From Sulfomarinibacter sp963733915 (lineage in GTDB: Bacteria > Acidobacteriota > Thermoanaerobaculia > Thermoanaerobaculales > Sulfomarinibacteraceae), in assembly GCA_963733915.1 (NCBI GenBank), contig CAVTEP010000006.1, positions 806,001-870,000 of the forward strand: 64,000 nt of DNA. Reading direction: 5' to 3'. Every line of letters starts with the position of its first letter. The stretch's first letter is position 1. The translations under genes were made by a program, and so were the position numbers. Below the pieces are notes generated by a model that saw only the letters and a program-made list of their open reading frames with translations, had not been told where the DNA came from and did no database searches. This document shows, one piece after another, positions 55,298-63,832 of this stretch.

Positions 55298-56221
55298 ATG
55301 ACAGTCCGCCCAGCCACCCTCGGCGCCGCACTGATCTGCTTCGCGGCCGCACTTTGGGGTCTCGATGGGGTCGTGCTGACCCCGCGTCTGGCCAACCTGC
55401 CGGTAGGTTTTGTGGTCTTTTTGCTGCACGCGATTCCATTTGTCCTGATGCAGCCGTTTCTCTTTTCGAGCTACAGGCGGTTGCGCCGCATGGGGGCAAA
55501 GGGCTGGCTCGCGCTTGCCCTGGTCGCGTTCACCGGTGGGCTCGTCGGCACCCTCGCAATCGTCCAGGCCCTTTTCCTGGTCGAATTCAATCAATTGAGC
55601 GTCGTCGTGCTGCTGCAGAAACTGCAGCCGCTGTTCGCCCTCGGTTTGGCGGCGGTGCTGCTTCGGGAACGCATCTCGTGGCGATTCCTGGTCTGGGCGT
55701 TTATCGCCCTCGCCGGCGCCTACCTCCTCACCTTCGGGCTCGCGGCTCCCGACGGGTCCGTCGATGCGATCAGCATCCGAGCCGCACTGCTCGCGGTGCT
55801 GGCGGCCGCCGCCTTTGGCGCCGCGACCGTCCTCGGAAAGCTGCTGCTCGGCTCGCTCGATTTCGCCGACGCCACCTTTGCCCGCTACGGCATGACCTCG
55901 GTGATGGCGTTGATCTGGATCGCTATCCGCGGCATCGGCTTGCCACTCGCGTCAGTCAGCAACGCCAACTGGATCGTGATCCTGATCATCAGCTTGACCA
56001 CGGGCTCGGGGGCCATCTTTCTCTACTACTACGGACTCACCCGGGTGCGGGCGAGCGTCGCGACCATCTGCGAGCTGTGCCTGCCGCTGTCGGCGGTCCT
56101 GCTCGACTATTTGGTGAACGACTCGGTGCTCGGTCCCTGGCAATGGTTTGGAGCGTTTCTGCTCATCGGCGCCATATTGAGGATCACGATGACCCCCGAA
56201 GAAAAGAACACTCAGGGTTGA
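55298..56221 (+). CDS. EamA/DMT family transporter
   Basis: A 307-residue protein with about ten membrane segments in two EamA halves; QLSVVVLLQKLQPLF and GERISW-like LRERISWRFL mark the first half's end, and VRASVATICELCLPLSAVLLD the second. It probably exports a metabolite or amino acid. Start MTVRPATLGAAL was chosen because upstream codons are repeat. Its last ten bases overlap the convergent toroid gene. Confidence 0.88.
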   Translation: MTVRPATLGAALICFAAALWGLDGVVLTPRLANLPVGFVVFLLHAIPFVLMQPFLFSSYRRLRRMGAKGWLALALVAFTGGLVGTLAIVQALFLVEFNQLSVVVLLQKLQPLFALGLAAVLLRERISWRFLVWAFIALAGAYLLTFGLAAPDGSVDAISIRAALLAVLAAAAFGAATVLGKLLLGSLDFADATFARYGMTSVMALIWIAIRGIGLPLASVSNANWIVILIISLTTGSGAIFLYYYGLTRVRASVATICELCLPLSAVLLDYLVNDSVLGPWQWFGAFLLIGAILRITMTPEEKNTQG

Positions 56222-57192
56222 AGCGCTCCAGGCTTCGGCGGGTAAAAGCGCGGAAGCTGGGCATCGACCGCGTAGGCCATGAGAGCAGCCACACATTTCA
56301 GCGTCAACCACCGCGAAGGCCCGGGCTTCGCCGTTGCAGCCGCGATTGGAAGCGACGAGGGCGCCTCCACTTCTCGGCGCCATCGCCCGCCCTCGAGCTG
56401 TTTCCTCTGGATCCTCTTCAAGGCTGAAACCATCGGCGCTTCGAAGCGGGCCGCGGCCCGCGCCATTGTCCACAGCATCTCCGCCTCATCCGTCCGTCCG
56501 AGGCACGGATGGCCGAGCCGGGCGCGGGCCTGCGACGGCGCCGCAAGCGCCCTGATCACGGCATCGACCGCGCGCCGGCGCAGTGCCTCACGGCGTTGGC
56601 CGGCGCAGGCGGTGAGGGTGCCGAGAACGCCGACCGCGGCCACCGCGCACTCACCCGGGGCCCGGCCGCGGTCGATCACCCGCCAGCCGCCGGTGGCGTG
56701 GTCCAAGCCACCCTCCTCGAGCCAGGCGAGACCCTCCTGGAATCTGGGGTGTCGGCACCATCCGAGCTCGCCGAGACCCTGCAGCACCCGGGCGGTCAGC
56801 CACGGCACCGGCCGTCCGTGCGGTCGAAGAGCGAAACCGCCCTCTCCTGGCGCGGTCTCGAGCAACCACCCGCAGGCCGCCTGCAGCCGCGGATCGGTGG
56901 GATCGGCGCCCCATTGGCCGGCCGCCAGAAAACGCCAACCCGGACCGTCGTACCGCCGCCAGAGCGGGGCGCCGGTGCCCCAACTGCCGTCGGGCAGGAG
57001 CTCGGCGAGCAGGGAAGCAACCGGCTCTGCGGCCTGGGCGCCGCCCCGAGCCCGAAATACCGCCGGGCTCGACGACGGACGGCGGACGAGCTCCACCAGC
57101 ACCCGCCAGTGCAGGTTTGGGCGCTGCGGGTCGAGCAACCAGGGGAGAGGGTCGCCGCGCAGCGCCTCCCAAGCGTCGGCGCAGATGGCCAC
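56212..57192 (-). CDS. Squalene-cyclase-like alpha-toroid protein
   Basis: A 326-residue, Trp- and Gly-rich protein with repeated helices and turns: DGSWGTG, GWRFLAAGQWGA, GWLLETAPGEGGF, GLAWLEEGGLDHATGGW and LEGGRWRREVE. This resembles the terpenoid-cyclase/prenyltransferase toroid, but no DxDD or catalytic cysteine/zinc motif is seen, so it is probably not a cyclase. GTG start at 57192, 13 bases downstream of the small 57206 gene. Confidence 0.6.
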   Translation of the reverse strand: MAICADAWEALRGDPLPWLLDPQRPNLHWRVLVELVRRPSSSPAVFRARGGAQAAEPVASLLAELLPDGSWGTGAPLWRRYDGPGWRFLAAGQWGADPTDPRLQAACGWLLETAPGEGGFALRPHGRPVPWLTARVLQGLGELGWCRHPRFQEGLAWLEEGGLDHATGGWRVIDRGRAPGECAVAAVGVLGTLTACAGQRREALRRRAVDAVIRALAAPSQARARLGHPCLGRTDEAEMLWTMARAAARFEAPMVSALKRIQRKQLEGGRWRREVEAPSSLPIAAATAKPGPSRWLTLKCVAALMAYAVDAQLPRFYPPKPGALQP

Positions 57193-57205
57193 CGACGAAC
57201 CCCGT

Positions 57206-57484
57206 TCAGATCCGGCCGATGCGACGCAGCTGCATGGTGTGACGGAGGACCCGCAAGGCGCCGTCGATCCGCGAGATCCTTCGATTCCGGGCCTGCGTTG
57301 CCTGCTGGTCCTCGACGGGCACAATCTCGCTGCGGGTATCACGGAGACGCTTGTCGAGCTCGAACTCAAGGCTGACCATCTGGTCGATCGTCAGACGCTT
57401 GAGAGACACCTGCGAAACGAGCGAGTAGCCGTCGCAGATCTGGCGAGCCATCGCGGGCGCGGAGCCGCCCTGAAATGTCCCCAT
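57206..57484 (-). CDS. Small hypothetical protein
   Basis: A 92-residue, Arg- and Gln-rich helical protein (YSLVSQVSLKRLTIDQMVSLEFELDKRL in part) with no recognised family. Its ATG follows GGAGG. It and the toroid gene appear co-transcribed. Confidence 0.65.
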   Translation of the reverse strand: MGTFQGGSAPAMARQICDGYSLVSQVSLKRLTIDQMVSLEFELDKRLRDTRSEIVPVEDQQATQARNRRISRIDGALRVLRHTMQLRRIGRI

Positions 57485-57533
57485 CAATTCCTCCCGAGCA
57501 CGCAGCCATAGTGTAACCCGGCGCCGTTCCACA

Positions 57534-57764
57534 GATTTCGGATTTCGGATTTCGGATTTCGAATTTGGCCCCCACCCCCCCCATTTTCAGTGTTGAGTTT
57601 TGAGTTTTGAGTTTTGAGTTGCCGCCCACCCTCCCACGGGAATGGGAGTTCGGGTGGTGGGAGTCTCGAACCAATAGATCAGGGGTTTGGGAGGGTGGAA
57701 ATCCGAAATCCGAAATCCGAAATCCGAAATGGGTTGATGGGTGGGAATTCAGAATTCCGAATTC
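57534..57764. repeat. Compound heptamer block with GATTTCG, TTTTGAG and GAATTCC units
   Basis: Order along the plus strand: GATTTCG x4 (57534-57564), TTTTGAG x4 (about 57595-57621), CCCACCCTCCC, then after about 60 bases GAAATCC x4 (57697-57729) and GAATTCC-type units up to the ABC gene end. GATTTCG and GAAATCC arms are inverted, so the outer pair brackets the TTTTGAG array. It looks nested. Confidence 0.8.
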
Positions 57765-58894
57765 GCCGGGTGTTTCACCCGGCGCAACGCCCCCTGCCGG
57801 TACTCCATTACGTGGTTGGCACAGGCGGCCAGGTCGCGGTCGGGGGTGAGCCACACGGTGGTGCGGCCGACCGAGGCCCGCACCAACGCCGACCGCCACC
57901 GCTCGCTGCGACCCGCGCTGACCCACGGCATCGGATCGACCACGACCAGCAGACGGTAGGACGACGGGATGACCCGGGCAACCAGCACCAGCATCCGTTG
58001 GTACGGATCGAGGGGGCTTCCATCCGCCTCCAGCCGGCGGTCGCCGAGCTCCTCGACCACCTCGTCGAGCGAACACGCTTCGCGGAGCGCGGTCACCGCG
58101 GGCCGGTCGAGGGGGCGGTCGGCGAGCGCGCCGAGGTTGCTCACCAGATCGCCCGGGATGAACGGTTCCCCTGGCGCCACGACTGCGACCAGTCGGTCGC
58201 CGCGCCCGAGCGGTGACCCGTCGACCATGATCTCGCCCGAGAAAGGGGCCTGCCGGCCGCTGAGGACCCCGGCCAGGATCGCTGCCTCCTCGGGCGCATC
58301 GCAGAGAATGGCGATCGAGTCTCCGGCGCGAAGCTCGAGGTCGATCGGCACCGAGCGCGGCAGCGAATCGGCGTCTGAAACCACCAACCCGCCGAGGCTG
58401 AGCGTTCCACGCAGCTCCCGGGTCGGCGGCAGCGGTCGTCCCGCTGGTTGTGGGCGCCCGATCGCCGCCCGTACGAGACGCTGTGCGGCATAGAGTAAAA
58501 GGGCGGGCGCCAGCCAGCCGCCGTTCTCAGCGGCGACGAAGCGCGGCGACAGCGCAAAGACGACGCCCCAGCCACCGAACGCCAGGTAGTCCGCCGCGTC
58601 GGGTCGGCCGGCGTCCCGGCGCGGCAGGACCCGGGCTACCGCCGCCACGAGGATCGCCAACAACAGCCAGCCGAGGGCGATCTCCCAGCCGCCGGCGCAC
58701 AGAAAGGCGAATGCCGATACCGCCACCAGTGCGCTCGCCCACGGTTCCGCGGCGCGGGAACGGTCGGCCGGACGGTGCAGGGCAAGCGCGGCGGCGGCAG
58801 CTACCGGCGCCAGGGCCGGGCGCCACGCCGCGATCCAGGCCAACGAGGCGAGGAGGGCTGCGTGGCACCAGCCGGCGGCCGCAAATTTCGACAT
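57749..58894 (-). CDS. Membrane protein with degenerate ABC-ATPase domain
   Basis: A 381-residue protein: four to five N-terminal membrane segments (about 5-150), then a domain arranged like an ABC ATPase (VPIDLELRAGDSIAIL, GVLSGRQAPFSGEIMVDGSPLG, ARVIPSSYRLLVVVDPMPW). The Walker A site reads CDAPEEAAIL, without the Gly-Lys-Ser/Thr, so ATP hydrolysis is doubtful. It may regulate or pair with another ABC protein. The last residues (HPANSEF) and stop are repeat-encoded. Confidence 0.65.
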   Translation of the reverse strand: MSKFAAAGWCHAALLASLAWIAAWRPALAPVAAAAALALHRPADRSRAAEPWASALVAVSAFAFLCAGGWEIALGWLLLAILVAAVARVLPRRDAGRPDAADYLAFGGWGVVFALSPRFVAAENGGWLAPALLLYAAQRLVRAAIGRPQPAGRPLPPTRELRGTLSLGGLVVSDADSLPRSVPIDLELRAGDSIAILCDAPEEAAILAGVLSGRQAPFSGEIMVDGSPLGRGDRLVAVVAPGEPFIPGDLVSNLGALADRPLDRPAVTALREACSLDEVVEELGDRRLEADGSPLDPYQRMLVLVARVIPSSYRLLVVVDPMPWVSAGRSERWRSALVRASVGRTTVWLTPDRDLAACANHVMEYRQGALRRVKHPANSEF

Positions 58895-58974
58895 CTTCAC
58901 CGGGCGATGGTACCCCGATGTCGAGGGCGAACCAAGCCCGTGCTTCACCCACCCGAGTCGAAGACGCCGGTATC

Positions 58975-59412
58975 ATGCTTCCCCTGCAGGAGCTTGACGG
59001 ATTCGACCTTCTTCAATTCGACGCCCTGATCTCCGACCAGGAACGCATGGTCCGGGACACCGTCCGCGGGTGGGTGGCGGGTCAGATCCTAACCCACATC
59101 GAGCAATGGGCATGGGACTGTCACTTTCCCCGAGACCTGGTGCCCGAGATGGGCGGACTTGACCTCCGCGGCGAGTTCCGCCACGAGGCGGTCTCGCTGG
59201 CCAAACGCAACAACGTTTGGGTGGCCCGGGAGTGCGCCAGGTTGGCGCGCGAGATCCACGGTTCCAACGGCATCGTCAGCGAGTACCCCATCATGCACCA
59301 CCTGATGAACATGGAGACGGTCTCGACCTACGAGGGCACCCACGACATCCACACCCTCGTCTTGGGCCAGTACCTGACCGGCCTCCCGGCCTTCGAACCC
59401 TCGGCCGAGTGA
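58975..59412 (+). pseudogene. Glutaryl-CoA dehydrogenase gene with internal deletion
   Basis: The 145-residue frame begins like this acyl-CoA dehydrogenase group (DALISDQERMVRDTVRGWV, HFPRDLVPEMGGLD) and ends like its C-terminus (AVSLAKRNNVWVARECARLA, REIHGSNGIVSEYPIM, YEGTHDIHTLVLGQYLTG). The roughly 230 residues between, including the beta domain that holds FAD, are missing in frame. The catalytic Glu region (YEGTHD) remains. A working dehydrogenase is unlikely. Deletion in the genome, or collapse in assembly, are both possible. Confidence 0.8.
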
Positions 59413-59426
59413 AATCGCCTCATTCC

Positions 59427-59535
59427 AGTTTTGAGTTTTAAGTTTTGAGTTTTGAGTTTTGAGTCCACCCACCCACCCGAAGCTACGGGAAGGGCGGGCG
59501 GGAATTCCGAATTCCTAATTCCTAATTCCTAATTC
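59427..59535. repeat. TTTTGAG array and CCTAATT array around a C/G-rich centre
   Basis: Five TTTTGAG units (59428-59464), CCACCCACCCACCC, GGGCGGGCGGG, then GAATTCC and CCTAATT units (59500-59535). The arms do not match each other. Confidence 0.85.
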
Positions 59536-59779
59536 GACGACATAACCTTTTCGCAATTCCCACGTATGTAAGGCCAAGGTCGCGATGTCCGATCCCTCCA
59601 AGGAACGAGACAGAAAAAGAACGACCTCTTTTCAAACTCCTCCTTCTTGGCTCCTCCCCCGGGAGCCTATTTTTTTCCTTTGTCCGTCCGAGGTCTTCGT
59701 TCGGGAGGGGAGACCTTCGCCGCCTCGCGTTCGTCGGCACCGTGACTCGGAGTCGACGCCGGCAGGCCGGCCCCCCTGC

Positions 59780-59785
59780 TATCCT
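59780..59785 (+). promoter_or_regulatory. -10 box placed for a leaderless aroDE transcript
   Basis: TATCCT ends seven bases before the ATG at 59793; no ribosome binding site. Confidence 0.45.
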
Positions 59786-59792
59786 CTCCACA

Positions 59793-61310
59793 ATGGAGTG
59801 GATCGTCTCGCTCGTCCCAGAAGCCGCCGCCGACCCCATGGCGGCGCTGGAAGCGCCCCCGAGCGGCGCCACGATCGTCGAACTGCGGATCGACCGTTTT
59901 CCGGGCATCGACATGCGGGCCGCGGTTGCCGCCTGCCCGCTGCCGGTGCTTGTCACTCTTCGCTCCCGCTCCGAGGGCGGCGAGGGGCCCGACGACGCTG
60001 TCGAGCGGGCTGTCATGCTCGCGACCGCGCGCGATGCCGGCGCCGCCATGCTCGACCTCGAGGTCGCGCGCGACTCCGAGCTGGTTTCGGTGCTCGGTCT
60101 CGATCCCGAAAGGGTCGTGCTGTCGTGGCACGATCCAAACGGCACCCCACCAGACCTCCCGGTGATTGTCGAGCGCTTGCTCTCGAGCCCCGCACGCTGG
60201 GTGAAGGTCGTGCCGACGGCCGCGCGGCTCGATGACCTGAGGTCCCTCCTCGACCTCCACAAACGATTCAACGGCGGGCGCCGCCGTCATCGCCGGCTGC
60301 TCGCCTTTGCCATGGGCACGCCGGGCCTGGCCAGCCGCTATCTGGCGCCTCTGCTCGGCCCGTCGGTCGGCTATGCGGCGTGGTCCGAGGATGCGCCGGC
60401 GGCCCCCGGCCAGTTGACGATCGGCCAGACCGAGGCCGTGATCTCTCACCTCAACGGAAAGCCACAACGCCTTTACGGAGTGGTCGGAGCTGACGTCCGG
60501 GGCAGCCTGAGCCCGGTCCTCCACGGCGCCGGCTACCGGGCGCTCGATCTCCCCTTTCTGCTGCTGCCGATCAGCGTTCCCGATCCGGCCGAGCTCGGCG
60601 AGATCTTCGCACCCATGGGTCAGACCTGCTTTGACCGCGTCGGTCTCGCGGCCCGGGGTTGGGCGGTCACAACCCCCTACAAGGCCGAGGCGGCAGCCGC
60701 CGCCGACCGCCGCGCGCCACGGGTGGAGCGTGCGGGCGCCGCCAACACCCTGATCCTCGGCTCCGGGGGCATCATGGCCGAAAACACCGACGCCGACGGA
60801 GTGGTCGGATCGTTGGTCAGCCTCGGCATCGACCCACTCGGCCGGCCCGCGGTGATCCAGGGCACCGGCGGCGCCGCCCGCGGCGCTGCGGTGGGCCTCC
60901 ACCTCGCCGGCGCGGACGTCGTCGTGCGCGGCCGCACAGCGCGACGCACGAGCTCGGTCGCCGCCGCGATCAGGGTCGGCTGGTGTGGGCCGACCGACCC
61001 CGCTCCAAAGGCGGCCATCCTCGTCAACGCCACACCCCTCGGCCGCGAACCCGACGATCCGGTTCCGTTCTCAGACGATGAGATCGCCGCTGCCGCCGCG
61101 GTCGTCGATATGGTCTACGCCGGACACACCACCCAGCTCGTGGCCCGCGCGCTCGAACATGGGGTTCCGGTCGCCGACGGCCGCGAGGTTTTGCTCCACC
61201 AGGCCATCGCCCAGTTTGCCGCCTTTACGCAGCAGTTACCGCCCAAGGAGGCGATGCGCGAGGCGTTAGAAGCGTTCAAACGTTGGAACGTTATAACGTT
61301 AAACGTTTAA
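59793..61310 (+). CDS. Fused 3-dehydroquinate dehydratase (type I)/shikimate dehydrogenase
   Basis: A 505-residue bifunctional shikimate-pathway enzyme. AroD part (about 1-215): VELRIDRF, LSWHDPN with the catalytic His, and ARWVKVVPTA with the Schiff-base Lys. AroE part (about 225-490): GADVRGSLSPVLHGAGY, VTTPYKAEA with the catalytic Lys, ENTDADG and a QGTGGAARGAA nucleotide site. Both halves have their catalytic residues. The fused order is like plant DHQ-SDH and some bacteria. The C-terminal tail (RWNVITLNV) and stop are encoded by a GAACGTTA repeat. Confidence 0.93.
   Translation: MEWIVSLVPEAAADPMAALEAPPSGATIVELRIDRFPGIDMRAAVAACPLPVLVTLRSRSEGGEGPDDAVERAVMLATARDAGAAMLDLEVARDSELVSVLGLDPERVVLSWHDPNGTPPDLPVIVERLLSSPARWVKVVPTAARLDDLRSLLDLHKRFNGGRRRHRRLLAFAMGTPGLASRYLAPLLGPSVGYAAWSEDAPAAPGQLTIGQTEAVISHLNGKPQRLYGVVGADVRGSLSPVLHGAGYRALDLPFLLLPISVPDPAELGEIFAPMGQTCFDRVGLAARGWAVTTPYKAEAAAAADRRAPRVERAGAANTLILGSGGIMAENTDADGVVGSLVSLGIDPLGRPAVIQGTGGAARGAAVGLHLAGADVVVRGRTARRTSSVAAAIRVGWCGPTDPAPKAAILVNATPLGREPDDPVPFSDDEIAAAAAVVDMVYAGHTTQLVARALEHGVPVADGREVLLHQAIAQFAAFTQQLPPKEAMREALEAFKRWNVITLNV
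61271..61310. repeat. AACGTT repeat at the convergent aroDE/trpS ends
   Basis: Four AACGTT-containing units hold the aroDE stop, and the trpS stop overlaps the end. Confidence 0.85.
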
Positions 61311-62275
61311 CGGATGCCGACGGCGCGGCGGACGTCGTCCATGAGCGGGGCCGCGGTTTCGCGGGCCTTGGCGGCGCCGGCCGCGAGGATCCGCTCGACC
61401 TCGGCCGGGTCGCTCCTGAGCTCCTCATAGCGCACCCTGGCATCGCCAAAGGTCGACAGGTAGTAGTCGAAGAGTCGCTTCTTCATGTCGCCATAGCCGA
61501 TGCCGCCGGCAGCAAACGCGTTTTCCACCCATGCCCGTTCGCCGGCGTCCGGAGCGAGCTGTTTGAGGAGGTGGTAGAGGGCGTTGTCCGCGGTCGGCTT
61601 GGGGTCCTCGACCGGGGTCGAGTCGGTGACGATGGACATGATCTTCTTGCGGATCGGCTTCTCCGGTCCGAAGATATCGATCGTGTTGTCGTAGGACTTG
61701 CTCATCTTGCGGCCGTCGACGCCGGGTACGACGGCGACGTCGTCGAGGATCAACGGATCGGGCAGCACAAACACCTCGGCATCGTAGACCGCGTGAAATG
61801 ACGCTGCGACGTCACGGGTGACCTCGAGGTGCTGCTTCTGGTCCTTGCCGACCGGAACCAGATCGCTCTTGACGATCAAGATATCTGCCGCCATCAGCAC
61901 CGGGTAGGCGAAGAGCCCGTGGGTCGGCACGACCCCCTGGGCCACCTTGTCCTTGAACGAGTGGCAACGCTGCAGGAGCCCCATCGACGTGACGGTGGAG
62001 AGGTACCAGCTGAGCTCGGTGACCTCGGGCAGATCCGATTGCCGGTAGATCACGCTGCGCGAAGGGTCGAGGCCGAGGGCGAGAAACCCGGTGGCGAGGT
62101 CGCGGACCAGCTCGCGAAGCCGATCGGCGTCCTGAACAGTCGTCAAAGCGTGGAGGTCAGCCAGGAAGTAGTAACACCGGTGTTCGGTCTGCAGCTTCAG
62201 AAACTGGCGAATCGCCCCCAGATAGTTCCCGATGTGCAGGTTACCGGATGGTTGGACCCCCGAAAGAACGCGCAT
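61307..62275 (-). CDS. trpS: Tryptophanyl-tRNA synthetase
   Basis: A complete 322-residue class I synthetase: GNLHIGNYLGA (HIGH motif) at residues 11-21, FLADLHALTT, and GRKMSKSYDN (KMSKS) near residue 194. GGAGG precedes the ATG. It overlaps the aroDE end by four bases tail to tail. Confidence 0.97.
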   Translation of the reverse strand: MRVLSGVQPSGNLHIGNYLGAIRQFLKLQTEHRCYYFLADLHALTTVQDADRLRELVRDLATGFLALGLDPSRSVIYRQSDLPEVTELSWYLSTVTSMGLLQRCHSFKDKVAQGVVPTHGLFAYPVLMAADILIVKSDLVPVGKDQKQHLEVTRDVAASFHAVYDAEVFVLPDPLILDDVAVVPGVDGRKMSKSYDNTIDIFGPEKPIRKKIMSIVTDSTPVEDPKPTADNALYHLLKQLAPDAGERAWVENAFAAGGIGYGDMKKRLFDYYLSTFGDARVRYEELRSDPAEVERILAAGAAKARETAAPLMDDVRRAVGIR

Positions 62276-62292
62276 GAAGCCTCCAGCAGCAA

Positions 62293-62298
62293 ATCATA
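62293..62298 (-). promoter_or_regulatory. -10-like box for trpS
   Basis: TATGAT on the minus strand lies 17 bases before the ATG, just after the ferredoxin terminator. Confidence 0.4.
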
Positions 62299-62301
62299 AC
62301 A

Positions 62302-62335
62302 AATAGAAAACCGGCCGGTTTCGACACCGGCCGGC
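62302..62335 (-). terminator. Rho-independent terminator after the ferredoxin gene
   Basis: On the minus strand CCGGCCGGT pairs with ACCGGCCGG around a short loop and is followed by TTTTCTATTT. Confidence 0.8.
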
Positions 62336-62364
62336 GACATTGAAGTGTCGGACGGGGCTTTCGA

Positions 62365-62595
62365 TCAACCGTCGTTGCCGATGGCCTCGGTCGGGCAGGA
62401 CTCCATGGCCTCTTCTACCAGCGCCAACTCCTCGTCGTCCGCAGGCTGTTTGCTGACGAACGAGTAGCCCTCGTCCTCGTTGGCCTCGAAGTTGTTCGGT
62501 GCAGTCGTGCGACAGACGTCACAGTCGATGCAGTTCGAATCCACGTACCACTTTCCAGGTACGTTGTCCGCCAGCCTGTCATTGGGATCGGCCAT
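62365..62595 (-). CDS. 4Fe-4S ferredoxin
   Basis: A 76-residue acidic ferredoxin. Cys residues occur as CIDCDVC (about 22-28) and a later SCPTEAI Cys; this gives the CxxCxxC and CP of one 4Fe-4S cluster. It fits small single-cluster ferredoxins, carrying electrons to unknown partners. AAGGAG lies upstream of two adjacent ATG codons; the second has the better spacing. A terminator follows. Confidence 0.88.
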   Translation of the reverse strand: MADPNDRLADNVPGKWYVDSNCIDCDVCRTTAPNNFEANEDEGYSFVSKQPADDEELALVEEAMESCPTEAIGNDG

Positions 62596-62682
62596 CATGC
62601 TCTCCTTTTCGGCGGGTTCCCCCGCGTGTCCGCGGGATGATACCACTCGCTCCTCGCTTGTCAATTCTCTTTCGAAACCATT

Positions 62683-63789
62683 TCACTGGGCCGGAATCTC
62701 AACAGGCCTCCGGCGAACCAACGGCGGTGATCCGGCCCGACCGCCGGCTTTGCTGTCCGGCGGCCATTGGCACTCGACGTTGTAGGGATAGCCGAAGAAC
62801 GGCAGGATCGCGGTCGGGTCCTGGGTATTGTTGTCGATCAGGTTGCCATAGGTGGTCATCCCGACGATCGGATCGGCGGAGCCCGAGTTCCAGCCGACAA
62901 ACGAAACCTGAATCAGAACATCGTCGGGCGCAACCGCGAGACCGAACAGGGAGGTCAATATCTGGTTGTACTGGACGTGAGCTAGAGGCGGCATGATGAT
63001 CTGTTGGACGAGCGGCAAACCATCGAGGTCAAAAAACGGTTCGCCGTTCCCTCGAACCGGCTGGATCCAAAGAGTGATCGAGGTCAAAGGATCGGAGGCG
63101 TTGAGAATACCGACGTTATAGCGGAATTCCTCATCCTGTTGGGCGCCGGAGAGGATCAGAAAGCTGAAGTTGCCATTGTCACTCACAGCGGACGGATCGG
63201 CGAGGTTGTACCAGGGGACGGCGGGGAGCGTCTGGCCGAAGGTACCCTCCACCTCCACGAACTCGCCCTCGTTGTCCGGGTCGGGCTGGTAGAAGCTCGT
63301 GTTCGTGTAGACCCGCGAGTTGACCACCACATTCTCGTGCACCCGCGAGCCGTCGTCGTCCAGCGTATCTGCCTCGTAGGCGAAGATCACGATCGCACCC
63401 GAGTCCGCGACGGTGTCATTCGCATCCCAGTAATTGCCGATCGGGTCGCGGAGCACCACCGTGCCGCCGGCGGGGACGTCCGCCAGGATGGGATCGATGT
63501 AGCCGAACCCGTCGTCCTCGCGGCCGCCGAGCCAGGTTGAACGGTCTGCAAAAGCGTTTGAGTTGCTGATCAGGCCGGTGGGAAGGTAGACCAGGGCTAC
63601 GTCGATCGCCACGTCTGCTTCGACGTTGGTGATGTAAAGATCCGACCGCCAAAAGCTGCTGCCGACACCGTTGGTGTGGGCAGCTACCGGAAGGAAGATC
63701 AGGTCGGCCGCCGTGAATTGGGCCCAGGCGGGGAATGCAGCCAGGACCCCAACTGTCACGCACAATGCTATCAACCCTCTACGGGTCAT
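62683..63789 (-). CDS. Exported protein of unknown function
   Basis: A 368-residue secreted protein. A signal peptide (LIALCVTVGVLAAFPAWAQ) is followed by LIFLPVAAHTNGVGSSFWRS and LYITNVEADVAIDVALVYLP, a beta-rich pattern I associate with exported proteins of Thermoanaerobaculia-type bacteria. No enzyme motif is seen. GGAGG precedes the ATG. Confidence 0.75.
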   Translation of the reverse strand: MTRRGLIALCVTVGVLAAFPAWAQFTAADLIFLPVAAHTNGVGSSFWRSDLYITNVEADVAIDVALVYLPTGLISNSNAFADRSTWLGGREDDGFGYIDPILADVPAGGTVVLRDPIGNYWDANDTVADSGAIVIFAYEADTLDDDGSRVHENVVVNSRVYTNTSFYQPDPDNEGEFVEVEGTFGQTLPAVPWYNLADPSAVSDNGNFSFLILSGAQQDEEFRYNVGILNASDPLTSITLWIQPVRGNGEPFFDLDGLPLVQQIIMPPLAHVQYNQILTSLFGLAVAPDDVLIQVSFVGWNSGSADPIVGMTTYGNLIDNNTQDPTAILPFFGYPYNVECQWPPDSKAGGRAGSPPLVRRRPVEIPAQ

Positions 63790-63832
63790 TCGAACCTCCA
63801 GTCGGCGGACTGTGAAACCACATCTCAGCCGA

